Assembly: GCF_029892105.1 (NCBI RefSeq)
Contig: NZ_JARZAJ010000025.1
Span: 33,748 to 97,747 of the forward strand
Direction of reading: 5' to 3'
Length of the DNA: 64,000 bases
Source of the DNA: Kitasatospora sp. GP82
GTDB lineage: Bacteria > Actinomycetota > Actinomycetes > Streptomycetales > Streptomycetaceae
This document shows, piece after piece, positions 8,598 through 16,907 of this stretch. Position 1 is the stretch's first letter. Every line of letters starts with the position of its first letter. Below the pieces are notes generated by a model. The model saw only the letters and a list, made by a program, of their open reading frames with translations, was not told the DNA's origin and did not search any database. The translations under genes were made by a program, and so were the position numbers.

Positions 8598-10247
8598 TCA
8601 GCCGACGTTGACGGCCGTCCAGACCGCGGCTACCTGCTTGTACTCGGTGGAGCCGGTGCCGCCGTACAGATCGGCGGCCGCCTTCAGGGTCGCGACGCGC
8701 GCGGCCTTGTAGTCGGTGGTCGAGGTGAAGTAGGTGGTCAGCGCGCGGTACCAGATCTTCAGGGCCTTGTCGCGGCCGATGCCCGCGACGGCGGCGCCGT
8801 TGTAGGTGGGGCTGTTGTAGCTGACCCCGTTGATGGTCTTGGCGCCGCTGCCCTCGGACAGCAGGTAGAAGAAGTGGTTGGCGACGCCCGAGGAGTAGTG
8901 GACGTCCAGGTTGCCGACCGAGGGGGACCAGTAGTCGGCGGAGCGGCCGTCCTTGGAGGGCTTGTCCAGGTAACGGAGCGGGGCGCCGTTGCCGAAGATG
9001 TTGATCTTCTCGCCGATGAGGTAGTTCGGCGGGTTGGCGGGCAGGTTGGCGAACCACTCGACGCCGGTGCCCATGATGTCCGAGGTGGCCTCGTTCAGAC
9101 CGCCGGACTCACCCGAGTAGTTGAGGCCCGCGGTGTGCGAGGTCACGCCGTGGGTCATCTCGTGGCCGGCCACGTCCAGCGCGGTCAGCGGGTGGGTGTT
9201 GCCGGCACCGTCGCCGTACGTCATGCAGAAGCAGCTGTCGTCCCAGAACGCGTTGATGTAGTTCTGGCCGTAGTGGACGCGGCTGAAGGCGCCGACACCG
9301 TCGTTGCGGATGCCGCTGCGGCCGAAGGTCTTCTTGTAGAAGTCCCAGGTGGCCGCCGCACCGTACTGGGCGTCCACGGCGGCGGACTGGCTGTTGCTGA
9401 CCTGCCCGGTGCCCCAGCGGTTGTCGGTGTCGATGAACAGCGTGCCCTTGCCCGAGGTGCCGTTCTTCAGCGTGGTGGTGTACTGGTTGCCGCGCGTCGG
9501 GTCCTTCAGCTGGAACCACGTCTTGTACGGCGTGGTGGTCAGCCGGACGGTGCCGTCGGATATGCCCCGGCCGGTGCCGGCCGCACCCGCGGTCTGGATC
9601 TCCTCGTGGGTGGAGAGCACCTCGCCGGTGGTGGCGTCGGTCACCAGCTGCTGGCGGCTCGGGGTGCCGTCGGTGCGCACGCCCTCGACGGTCGTCCGGT
9701 ACGCCAGGCGCGGGGTGCCGGAGGTGGCCCACACGACCAGCGCCGGGGAGCCGGTCGAGCCGATCTCCTTGAGGGCGGCACTGTCCTCGTCCTCGGCTAT
9801 GCCGACGGTGGCCTTCACCGCGCCGGTCGCCTTGGCGGCGGACTGGCCGGCGGAGAGCTTCGGGGTCAGGCTGGCCAGCGCGAGCTTGCCGTCGAGGGCG
9901 CGGTCCACCGAGGTGATGTTGCCCTTGGCGTCCTGGTGCACGACCAGGTCGCCGCCGATCACCGGGAGCCCGCCGAGGGTGCGCTCGTAGCGCAGGTGGC
10001 GGGTGCCGTCGGCGTCGACCACGGCGTCCTTGGCGACCAGCTTCTCCTGGCTGCCCAGGCCGAGCGCCTTGGCGGCGGCCGAGGCCTGGGTGTCGGCGAG
10101 AGCGATCAGCTCGGCGGGCTGCTGGGTGGCCACTGCGTCACCGGCGGGAGCGGACAGAGCCTGCGCGGTTCCGGTGCCGACCTGGATCGCACCGGCGAGA
10201 ATCGCCGAGGCGGAGAGAACGGCGCCAACCCTAAGCTTTCGCTTCAA
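8598..10247 (-). CDS. Secreted M4 (thermolysin-like) zinc metalloprotease, copy 2
   Basis: 549 residues, collinear with copy 1 at 6394-8043. The signal peptide spans residues 1-30 and the FTP/PepSY propeptide about 40-215. Zinc ligands are H362, H366 (HEMTH) and E386, with E363 as catalytic base. The two proteins differ most in the propeptide tail (about 145-165) and in the start of the mature enzyme (about 220-285), and are nearly identical around the active site. The start is TTG 10247, where copy 1 has GTG; AAGGA stands nine bases upstream. The weak start may set a lower expression level than copy 1 (inference). Confidence 0.95.
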   Translation of the reverse strand: MKRKLRVGAVLSASAILAGAIQVGTGTAQALSAPAGDAVATQQPAELIALADTQASAAAKALGLGSQEKLVAKDAVVDADGTRHLRYERTLGGLPVIGGDLVVHQDAKGNITSVDRALDGKLALASLTPKLSAGQSAAKATGAVKATVGIAEDEDSAALKEIGSTGSPALVVWATSGTPRLAYRTTVEGVRTDGTPSRQQLVTDATTGEVLSTHEEIQTAGAAGTGRGISDGTVRLTTTPYKTWFQLKDPTRGNQYTTTLKNGTSGKGTLFIDTDNRWGTGQVSNSQSAAVDAQYGAAATWDFYKKTFGRSGIRNDGVGAFSRVHYGQNYINAFWDDSCFCMTYGDGAGNTHPLTALDVAGHEMTHGVTSHTAGLNYSGESGGLNEATSDIMGTGVEWFANLPANPPNYLIGEKINIFGNGAPLRYLDKPSKDGRSADYWSPSVGNLDVHYSSGVANHFFYLLSEGSGAKTINGVSYNSPTYNGAAVAGIGRDKALKIWYRALTTYFTSTTDYKAARVATLKAAADLYGGTGSTEYKQVAAVWTAVNVG

Positions 10248-10742
10248 CTATGGATTCCTTCCATTTCAACCGCTTTTGCGCGGTTGTGCCTCGTTCCGGG
10301 GCGCCAGGGATTGGTGCCGACTGGGGCGAAACGGGCGCTGACGTGTGCTGCTCCGTGCGGTCGGGCGGCAGCGGCCGGAGGGTGGGGCGGCCTATGCCGT
10401 ACGGGGCCGGCCAGAAGCATGGCGACCATGCTGATGGAGTGACAAATATTTAGCAGGACTTGGCAGAATCGCGCCACGTCATTGGCGCTCCACGCTGCTG
10501 AAAGAGCGTCAGGTTAGCGGAGGAATCGGGCATATCGTCGCCACTGCCGGGCGGTATTTGAACAAATCGAGACCTTATGGCCGTTAAATTCGACTAACTT
10601 CGACTGCCCGTCGCAACATTGGCGCGAATTTGTGCCGGCTTTATGTCCTGGTTTGCGGCATTGGCAGGTCGGCCCGTGCCGCCGCCGTCCACCATCGTGG
10701 ACACCGGGCACCTGCTTCCGGGAGCGCCGGTACGGTGGGGAG
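10248..10742. other. Divergent upstream region of M4 copy 2 and marR; no gene seen
   Basis: Left part mirrors the upstream region of copy 1. The centre, about 10540-10625, is AT-rich for this genome. TACGGT at 10731-10736 lies six bases before the marR GTG and could be its -10 element. Confidence 0.5.
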
Positions 10743-11270
10743 GTGGCCAAGCCCCTCGCTCTCGACTTCGACCCGATCGCCCGCGCCGACCAACTCTGGA
10801 CGCGCCGCTGGGGAAATGTCCCCGCCATGGCGGCGATCACCTCGGTGATGCGCGCGCACCAGATCCTGCTCTCCCGGGTGGACGCGGTGGTCAAGCCCTT
10901 CGGGCTGACCTTCGCCCGGTACGAGGCTCTGGTGCTGCTCACCTTCAGCCGGACCGGGGAGCTCTCCCTCTCCAAGATCGGCGAGCGGCTGATGGTCCAT
11001 CCGACCAGCGTCACCAACACCATCGACCGCCTGGAGCGGGCCGATCTGGTCTCGCGCCGCCCCAACCCGCTGGACGGCCGCGGCGTGCTCGCGGCCATCA
11101 CCGAGCGCGGCCGGAGCGTGGTCGAGGAGGCCACCAGGGCGCTGATGGCGATGGACTTCGGCCTGGAGGGCTACGACGAGGAGCAGTGCGAGCAGGTCTT
11201 CGAGCTGCTCAGGCCGCTGCGGGTGGCAGCCGGGGACTTCTCCGCCCCGCAGGACGCGTCCGCAGAGTAG
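10743..11270 (+). CDS. MarR-family transcriptional regulator
   Basis: 175 residues from GTG 10743 (VAKPLALDFDPIARAD), the start that fits the family; longer in-frame extensions encode unrelated residues. The winged helix is LSLSKIGERLMVHPTSVTNTIDRLERADLVSR, followed by the wing PLDGRGVLAAITERG. GGGGAG directly abuts the GTG, too close to act as a ribosome site, and TACGGT just upstream suggests a leaderless message. The DUF3817 gene follows after 44 bp in the same direction, and its membrane product may be the regulated target (inference). Confidence 0.9.
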   Translation: MAKPLALDFDPIARADQLWTRRWGNVPAMAAITSVMRAHQILLSRVDAVVKPFGLTFARYEALVLLTFSRTGELSLSKIGERLMVHPTSVTNTIDRLERADLVSRRPNPLDGRGVLAAITERGRSVVEEATRALMAMDFGLEGYDEEQCEQVFELLRPLRVAAGDFSAPQDASAE

Positions 11271-11314
11271 GGGTCGGGCAAAGGCACCCGAAGCGGACGG
11301 TTACTCTCGATGGC

Positions 11315-11647
11315 ATGAAGCAGAGTGTGCTGACCCGATACCGGACGATGGCCTACGTCACGGGTGTCCTCCTGATCCTGCTGACCCTCGGTGTGATCGC
11401 CAAGTACGTGCTCGGCATCTCGGGTGCGGCCGGCTTCACCACCGCCGTCGGTATCGCGCACGGCTGGCTGTACGTCGTCTACCTGGTCCTCGCCTTCGAC
11501 CTCGGCAGCAAGGCGAAGTGGCCGCTCGGCAAGCTCGCCTGGGTGCTGCTGGCCGGGACGATCCCGACCGCCGCCTTCTTCGTCGAGCGCAGGGTCTCCC
11601 GCGAGGTGGCGCCCCTGGTCGCCGGCCCGGAGCCGGTCAACGCCTGA
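11315..11647 (+). CDS. DUF3817-family small membrane protein
   Basis: 110 residues with three hydrophobic helices (GVLLILLTLGVIAKYVLG, HGWLYVVYLVLAFDLG, LAWVLLAGTIPTAAFFVE). The central HGW and the ending PTAAFFVERRV match the family. TACTCT at 11302-11307 lies seven bases before the ATG with no ribosome site, which again suggests leaderless translation. The MarR/DUF3817 pairing just ahead of icmA matches, as I recall, the S. coelicolor order. Function unknown. Confidence 0.83.
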   Translation: MKQSVLTRYRTMAYVTGVLLILLTLGVIAKYVLGISGAAGFTTAVGIAHGWLYVVYLVLAFDLGSKAKWPLGKLAWVLLAGTIPTAAFFVERRVSREVAPLVAGPEPVNA

Positions 11648-11650
11648 CCT

Positions 11651-11713
11651 GCACACAACGCCGAAGGGCGCCCTCTCCCGCAGTCGGGGAGGGCGCCCTT
11701 CGGCGTTGTGTGC
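11651..11713 (+). terminator. Very strong terminator hairpin
   Basis: 25-bp perfect stem (11651-11675 with 11689-11713). A bulged T and a further CCCG/CGGG stem sit around a CAGT loop. It separates DUF3817 from the icmA promoter. Confidence 0.9.
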
Positions 11714-11746
11714 CGCTGCTCGGCCGGGTCGGCCATCGACAGATAC

Positions 11747-11780
11747 TAGGACGTCCGAGTAAATTGGTAGGACGTCCTAG
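11747..11780. promoter_or_regulatory. Paired palindromic boxes upstream of icmA
   Basis: TAGGACGTCC occurs at 11747-11756 and at 11768-11777. The second extends to the palindrome CTAGGACGTCCTAG-like form at its right end. The copies are 21 bp apart, two helical turns, as expected for two repressor or activator dimers on one face of the DNA. The first copy begins 87 bp before the icmA ATG. The binding protein is not identifiable from sequence. Confidence 0.55.
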
Positions 11781-11833
11781 TAGCTGTGTCGTCCCCTCGC
11801 GGTGGCGGCCGTACGGAGTGGAGTTCGGAGTCG

Positions 11834-13519
11834 ATGGACGCCGAGGAGATCGAGGCCGGCCGGCAGCGCTGGCAGCAGCGCTACGACAAGGCCCGCAAGC
11901 GCGACGCGGACTTCACCACCCTGAGCGGTGACGACGTCGCCCCGGTCTACGGCCCGCCCGCCGGGCAGCCGTACGAGGGCTTCGAGCGGATCGGCTGGCC
12001 GGGCGAGTACCCGTACACCCGCGGCCTGCACCCGACCGGCTACCGGGGCCGCACCTGGACCATCCGCCAGTTCGCGGGCTTCGGAAACGCCGAGCAGACC
12101 AACGAGCGCTACCGGATGATCCTGGAGGCGGGCGGTGGCGGCCTCTCCGTCGCCTTCGACATGCCCACCCTGATGGGGTACGACTCCGACGACGCCAAGT
12201 CGCTCGGTGAGGTCGGCCACTGCGGCGTCGCCATAGACTCCGCCGCCGACATGGAGGTGCTCTTCAACGGCATCCCGCTCGGCGAGGTCACCACCTCGAT
12301 GACGATCAGCGGCCCGGCCGTCCCGATCTTCTGCATGTACCTGGTCGCCGCCGAGCGCCAGGGCGTCGATCCCGGCGTGCTCAACGGCACCCTGCAGACC
12401 GACATCTTCAAGGAGTACATCGCGCAGAAGGAGTGGCTCTTCGCCCCCGAGCCGCACCTGCGCCTGATCGGCGACCTGATGGAGCACTGCGCCGCCAACA
12501 TCCCGGCGTACAAGCCGCTCTCGGTCTCCGGCTACCACATCCGCGAGGCCGGGGCGACGGCTGCGCAGGAACTCGCCTACACCCTGGCGGACGGCTTCGG
12601 CTACGTCGAGCTGGGCCTGTCGCGCGGCCTGGACGTGGACGTCTTCGCCCCCGGCCTCTCCTTCTTCTTCGACGCCCACCTCGACTTCTTCGAGGAGATC
12701 GCCAAGTTCCGCGCCGCCCGCCGGATCTGGGCCCGCTGGATGAGAGAGCGCTACGGCGCCAAGACCGACAAGGCCCAGTGGCTGCGCTTCCACACCCAGA
12801 CCGCCGGTGTCTCGCTCACCGCCCAGCAGCCGTACAACAACGTGGTGCGCACCGCCGTCGAGGCGCTCTCCGCCGTCCTCGGCGGCACCAACTCCCTGCA
12901 CACCAACGCCCTGGACGAGACCCTCGCGCTGCCGTCCGAGCAGGCCGCGGAGATCGCGCTGCGCACCCAGCAGGTGCTGATGGAGGAGACCGGCGTCGCC
13001 AACGTCGCGGACCCGCTCGGCGGCTCCTGGTACGTCGAGGCGCTCACCGACCGGATCGAGGCCCAGGCCGAGGAGATCTTCCAGCGCATCCTCGACAAGG
13101 GCAGCGCCGACCACCCGATCGGGCCGATGACCTCCGGCATCCTGCGCGGGATCGAGGAGGGCTGGTTCACCGGCGAGATCGCCGAGGCCGCGTTCCAGTA
13201 CCAGCAGGCCTTGGAGAAGGGCGAGAAGCGCGTGGTCGGCGTCAACTGCCATCCGCGCAGCGTCACCCCCGAACTGGAGATTCTCCGGGTCAGCCACGAG
13301 GTCGAGCGCGAGCAGGTGCGGGTCCTCGGTGCCCGCAAGGCCGCCCGCGACGAGGCCGCCGTCAAGGCCGGCCTGGACGCGATGCTCGCCGCCGCCCGCT
13401 CCGGCGAGAACATGATCCCGCCGATGCTCGACGCCGTCCGCGCGGAGGCCACTCTCGGCGAGATCTGCAACGCACTGCGCGCCGAGTGGGGCATCTACCG
13501 CGAGACCGCATCGTTCTGA
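11834..13519 (+). CDS. icmA: Isobutyryl-CoA mutase large subunit IcmA
   Basis: 561 residues from ATG 11834, preceded by GGAG; a GTG at 11786 would add 16 unrelated residues. B12-dependent IcmA with a separate small B12-binding subunit (IcmB) interconverts isobutyryl-CoA and n-butyryl-CoA, linking valine catabolism to butyrate and polyketide precursors. The protein is the TIM-barrel half of the mutase family and lacks the C-terminal cobalamin domain, as IcmA does. The residues known to set specificity are present at exactly the published positions: Phe80 (TIRQFAGFGNAEQTN) and Gln198 (EYIAQKEW), where methylmalonyl-CoA mutase has Tyr and Arg. icmB is not in the window. Expression may respond to the paired boxes at 11747-11780. 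Confidence 0.95.
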   Translation: MDAEEIEAGRQRWQQRYDKARKRDADFTTLSGDDVAPVYGPPAGQPYEGFERIGWPGEYPYTRGLHPTGYRGRTWTIRQFAGFGNAEQTNERYRMILEAGGGGLSVAFDMPTLMGYDSDDAKSLGEVGHCGVAIDSAADMEVLFNGIPLGEVTTSMTISGPAVPIFCMYLVAAERQGVDPGVLNGTLQTDIFKEYIAQKEWLFAPEPHLRLIGDLMEHCAANIPAYKPLSVSGYHIREAGATAAQELAYTLADGFGYVELGLSRGLDVDVFAPGLSFFFDAHLDFFEEIAKFRAARRIWARWMRERYGAKTDKAQWLRFHTQTAGVSLTAQQPYNNVVRTAVEALSAVLGGTNSLHTNALDETLALPSEQAAEIALRTQQVLMEETGVANVADPLGGSWYVEALTDRIEAQAEEIFQRILDKGSADHPIGPMTSGILRGIEEGWFTGEIAEAAFQYQQALEKGEKRVVGVNCHPRSVTPELEILRVSHEVEREQVRVLGARKAARDEAAVKAGLDAMLAAARSGENMIPPMLDAVRAEATLGEICNALRAEWGIYRETASF

Positions 13520-13525
13520 CACCAA

Positions 13526-13543
13526 CCCCTCAGCGCTGAGGGG
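13526..13543. terminator. Terminator palindrome after icmA
   Basis: CCCCTCAGCGCTGAGGGG, a perfect 18-bp palindrome seven bases after the icmA stop, between convergent genes. A dispersed AGAGCCCCGCGCCCC-type repeat follows at about 13551-13569. Confidence 0.7.
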
Positions 13544-13616
13544 CGACCAGGCAGAGCCCCGCGCCCCTTGGAAGTTGCCCCTTGCCGCTGAGGGGTTGCC
13601 CCTTGTCCGTGAGGGT

Positions 13617-14981
13617 TCACGCAGTCGGGGGCAGCGCCAGGCGGAACAGCGCGCCGCCGCCCGGGGCCGAGTGTGCCGTGAGCTCGGAGCCGTGGGCGCG
13701 GGCGATCTGGCGGGCCATGGCCAGGCCGAGGCCCGAGCCGGGGAGGGCGCGGGCCGCCGAGGCCCGGTAGAAGCGGTCGAAGACGTACGGGAGGTCCTCC
13801 GGGGCGATGCCGGGGCCGTGGTCGCGGACGGTCAGTTCACCGGCCGTGAGCGTCACCTCCACCGGGCCGCCCGGCGGGCTGAACTTCGCCGCGTTGTCCA
13901 GCAGGTTGCCCACCAGCCGCACCAGCCGGGCCGGCACCCCGGGCAGTGTCGGGTCACCCTGCGACGCGTACTCGAAGGCGATGGCGGGCCAGTGGCCCCG
14001 GGCGGTCTCCACGCAGTGGGCCACCAGGGGGCCGAGCCGGACCAGCTCCACCAGTGCCTGCGGCTCCTCGTCCCTGGCCAGTTCGATCAGGTCGTTCACC
14101 AGACCGGTCACCTCGCGCAGCTGCCGCTGCAGCCCGGCCGTCGCCCTGCCGCGCTGCTCGGGTGTCAACTGTTCGGCCTTGGCGAGCAGTTCGGCGTTGG
14201 TGCGCAGTGCGGTGAGCGGGGTGCGCAGCTCGTGCGAGGCGTCCGCGACCAGTCGGCGCTGGGCGGCCACCGACTGCTCCAGCTCGCCCAGCATCGCGTT
14301 GAACGCCCCTGCCAGCCGGGTGACTTCGTCCTCGCTGCGGCCCTCGGGGAGGTCGATCCGGACCGTCGCGTCCCGGGTGGCCGCGATCCGCTCGGCCGTC
14401 GCCGTCAGCCGGGCGACCGGCGCCAGGCCGGTGCGGGCGACCGCGTAGCCGAGCACCCCGGCGAGCAGTACCCCGGCCCCGGCGACCGCCGCCATCAACT
14501 CCCCGGCCTGGCGTACCCCTTGCTGTACGGCGTCCGAGCGCAGTGCCACCTGCACCGCCTTGCCGGGGGCGAAGTGGGCGGTCAGCATCCGGGCGGGGTG
14601 CCCGCTCACCGTGATGCCGCTGTAGTAGCCGCCGCGCTGCCCCGCCGCGACCGCCCGGGTGGCCGGGGCGACGGGCAGCAGGTACGGCGTGGCCGGATCC
14701 CTGGCCGGGTCGGCCGACACGATCTGGGTGCAGGCGGGCGCCGCCAGGTATCCGCACTCCGCGTAGAGCACCTGCGGGCCCTCGCCCCGGTTCTGCTGCT
14801 GGACCAGGGTGGCGTGCTGGGTGAGCTGGAGATCCAGCTGGTGCACCAACTCGTAGCGCATGATGGTGAATCCGGCCGTGCAGACCCCCAGCGTGACCAG
14901 TGCGACCGCAGCCGAGGTGGCCAGCGCCAGCCGGGTGCGCAGCGGTCTGCGGCGGCGCCAGCGGGCGTGCTGGGCCCTCAT
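13617..14981 (-). CDS. Sensor histidine kinase of an OmpR-type two-component system
   Basis: 454 residues. An N-terminal membrane helix (about 17-40), an extracytoplasmic sensor part (about 41-160) and a second helix (about 160-182) are followed by HAMP. HisKA carries the phospho-accepting H250 in SHELRTPLTALR. The HATPase domain shows NLLDNAAKFSPPGG (N box), DHGPGIAPEDLPYVFDRFYR and GSGLGLAMARQI. The sensor part has two cysteines (AECGYLAAPACTQ) that could form a disulfide. The start ATG overlaps the regulator stop by four bases, so the pair is co-translated. Signal and targets are unknown. Confidence 0.93.
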   Translation of the reverse strand: MRAQHARWRRRRPLRTRLALATSAAVALVTLGVCTAGFTIMRYELVHQLDLQLTQHATLVQQQNRGEGPQVLYAECGYLAAPACTQIVSADPARDPATPYLLPVAPATRAVAAGQRGGYYSGITVSGHPARMLTAHFAPGKAVQVALRSDAVQQGVRQAGELMAAVAGAGVLLAGVLGYAVARTGLAPVARLTATAERIAATRDATVRIDLPEGRSEDEVTRLAGAFNAMLGELEQSVAAQRRLVADASHELRTPLTALRTNAELLAKAEQLTPEQRGRATAGLQRQLREVTGLVNDLIELARDEEPQALVELVRLGPLVAHCVETARGHWPAIAFEYASQGDPTLPGVPARLVRLVGNLLDNAAKFSPPGGPVEVTLTAGELTVRDHGPGIAPEDLPYVFDRFYRASAARALPGSGLGLAMARQIARAHGSELTAHSAPGGGALFRLALPPTA

Positions 14982-15697
14982 GGCGCGTCCAGCCGGTAGC
15001 CGACGCCGTGTACGGTGTGCACCAGTCGTGGCTCGCCGGCGGCCTCCAGCTTGCGGCGCAGGTAACCGATGTACACGGCAAGGGAGTTGGAGTCGGGGCC
15101 GAAGTCCGCGCCCCAGACCCGCGCCATGATCAGCTCGCGCGGCAGTACCTGCCCCGGGTTCTGCAGCAGCAGTTCGAGCAGTGCGAACTCGGTGCGGGAG
15201 AACTCCAGCGCCCGGCCCGCCCGGCTGCCGGTTCTGGTGACCGGGTCCACCGTCAGATCGCCCAGGACGTACCGGTGGTCCGACTCGACGGGTGCGGCCC
15301 GGCGCAGCAGGGCGCGCAGCCGGGCGGTCAGCTCGTCCAGCGCGAAGGGCTTCACCAGGTAGTCGTCGGCGCCCGCGTCCAGGCCGTCCACCCGGTCGCT
15401 GACCGAGTCCCGGGCGGTGAGCACCAGGATCGGGGTGCGGTCGCCGAGCGCCCGCAGGCGACGGCAGACCGCGAGGCCGTCCAGGACGGGCATCATCAGG
15501 TCCAGTACCAGGGCGTCCGGCTGCCAGGCCGACAGCTCGGTCAGCCCGGCGAGGCCGTCGGCGGCCCCTCGGACGGCATAGCCGGCGACGGCCAGACCGT
15601 CCTCGACGGCGGCGCGCACCTCGGGGTCGTCGTCCACCACCAGGACCTTGGGTGGGTTGCTGCTCGCGGGCACGCTGCTCATGGGGGCGCTGCTCAT
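14978..15697 (-). CDS. OmpR/PhoB-family response regulator
   Basis: 239 residues from ATG 15697, with GAGAGG about nine bases upstream; a second in-frame ATG lies at 15682. The receiver has acidic residues in VVDDDPEVR, the phospho-acceptor D66 in LVLDLMMP and the conserved Lys in LVKPFAL. The C-terminal winged helix includes FSRTEFALLELLLQNPG and VYIGYLRRKLE. It is the first gene of a regulator-kinase operon. A 64-bp AT-richer gap separates it from the divergent murG-like gene, so the regulator may control both directions (inference). Confidence 0.93.
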   Translation of the reverse strand: MSSAPMSSVPASSNPPKVLVVDDDPEVRAAVEDGLAVAGYAVRGAADGLAGLTELSAWQPDALVLDLMMPVLDGLAVCRRLRALGDRTPILVLTARDSVSDRVDGLDAGADDYLVKPFALDELTARLRALLRRAAPVESDHRYVLGDLTVDPVTRTGSRAGRALEFSRTEFALLELLLQNPGQVLPRELIMARVWGADFGPDSNSLAVYIGYLRRKLEAAGEPRLVHTVHGVGYRLDAP

Positions 15698-15761
15698 GGA
15701 GACAAGCCTCTCAAACCAGGCTATTAGAACTCTCTTAGGCCGACTCGCGACCGTCGGTGTC

Positions 15762-16907
15762 ATGCGGACATCACACTTGTCGGTCGTCATCGGCGCAGGC
15801 GGTACCGGCGGCCATATCTACCCGGGCCTCGCCCTCGCCGAGGCGCTGCGCCGGGCCGACCCGGGCGCGGAGATCTCCTTCGTCGGCACCGAACGCGGCC
15901 TGGAGACCAGACTCATCCCGGAAGCCGGCTACCGGCTGCACACCGTGGACATGATCCCCTTCGACGCCTCGCTCGGCCTGAAGCGCTATCTGCTGCCCGC
16001 CGCGCTGCTGAAGTCCGGCGCTCAGTGCCGGGAGATCCTGCGGGAGCAGGGCGCGCAGGTCGCGGTCGGGATGGGCGGTTACCCGAGCGCGCCGGTCATC
16101 GTCGGGGCCCGGATGGCCGGGCTGCCCAGCGTGGTGCACGAGTCCAACGCCGTACCCGGCCGGGCCAACCGCTTCGCGGCCCGGCTCACCCCGCACCTCG
16201 CGCTGGCCTTCGACCGGACCAGGGAGCACCTGCCGCCCGGCGCCCGGGCCGAGACGGTCGGGATGCCGCTGGTCGGCGCGGTCGCCGGGCTCGACCGGGC
16301 AGCGCTGCGGGCCGAGGCAAGGGCGCGGCTCGGTGTGCCACCGGGCGCACGGCTGGTGCTGTTCAACGGCGGCAGCCTCGGCGCGGCCCGGCTCACCGAA
16401 GCGGCGGTCGGCCTCGCCGAACGCTGGCGCGGGCGGTCGGACGTCCGGCTGCTGATCAAGACCGGGCCCGCCGCGCTGGACGAGGTGCGGGCGAGGCTCG
16501 GATCCTCCCCGACCGCCCGGGCGGTGCCCTACCTGGACCGGATGGACCTCGCGTACGCCGCCACCGACCTGGTGGTCTGCCGGGCCGGCTCGTCGACCGT
16601 CGCCGAACTGGCCAGCATCGGCCTGCCCGCCGTCCTGGTCCCGTACCCGCACGCGCCGCACGACCACCAGACCCACAACGCGCGGGTGCTCTCGGACGCG
16701 GGTGCGGGCGTCCTGCTGCCCGACGGCGAGTGCACCGCCGACCGGCTGGCCGCGATCACCGAACCGCTGCTGGCCGACCCGCTGCGCCTGGCCGCGATGG
16801 GCCGCGCCGCCGACCCCGGCACCCACGCCCGCGCCGCCGACCTCCTCGCCGCCAAGGTGCTCCGCACCATCGGACGGACCTCCCCTCTCATCAGGAGCTA
16901 TGCATGA
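15762..16907 (+). CDS. MurG-like UDP-GlcNAc:lipid glycosyltransferase
   Basis: 381 residues, GT28 fold. MurG transfers GlcNAc to lipid I at the cytoplasmic face of the membrane. Family motifs are present: GAGGTGGHIYPGLALAEAL, GMGGYPSAP, HESNAVPGRANR, NGGSLGA and CRAGSSTVAELASIGLPA. The gene is not in a division/cell-wall cluster; it is coupled by an ATGA overlap to a nucleotide-sugar dehydratase. It is therefore more likely an accessory MurG paralogue that glycosylates a polyprenyl-linked acceptor for a special envelope glycan than the housekeeping enzyme, though replacement of housekeeping MurG cannot be ruled out here. ATG 15762 lacks a clear ribosome site. Confidence 0.85.
   Translation: MRTSHLSVVIGAGGTGGHIYPGLALAEALRRADPGAEISFVGTERGLETRLIPEAGYRLHTVDMIPFDASLGLKRYLLPAALLKSGAQCREILREQGAQVAVGMGGYPSAPVIVGARMAGLPSVVHESNAVPGRANRFAARLTPHLALAFDRTREHLPPGARAETVGMPLVGAVAGLDRAALRAEARARLGVPPGARLVLFNGGSLGAARLTEAAVGLAERWRGRSDVRLLIKTGPAALDEVRARLGSSPTARAVPYLDRMDLAYAATDLVVCRAGSSTVAELASIGLPAVLVPYPHAPHDHQTHNARVLSDAGAGVLLPDGECTADRLAAITEPLLADPLRLAAMGRAADPGTHARAADLLAAKVLRTIGRTSPLIRSYA

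Noticed and set aside
11777..13525. 582-codon open frame antisense to icmA
   Set aside because: Mirror of a strongly conserved enzyme gene; composition rich in Val/Gly/Arg/Leu without motifs.
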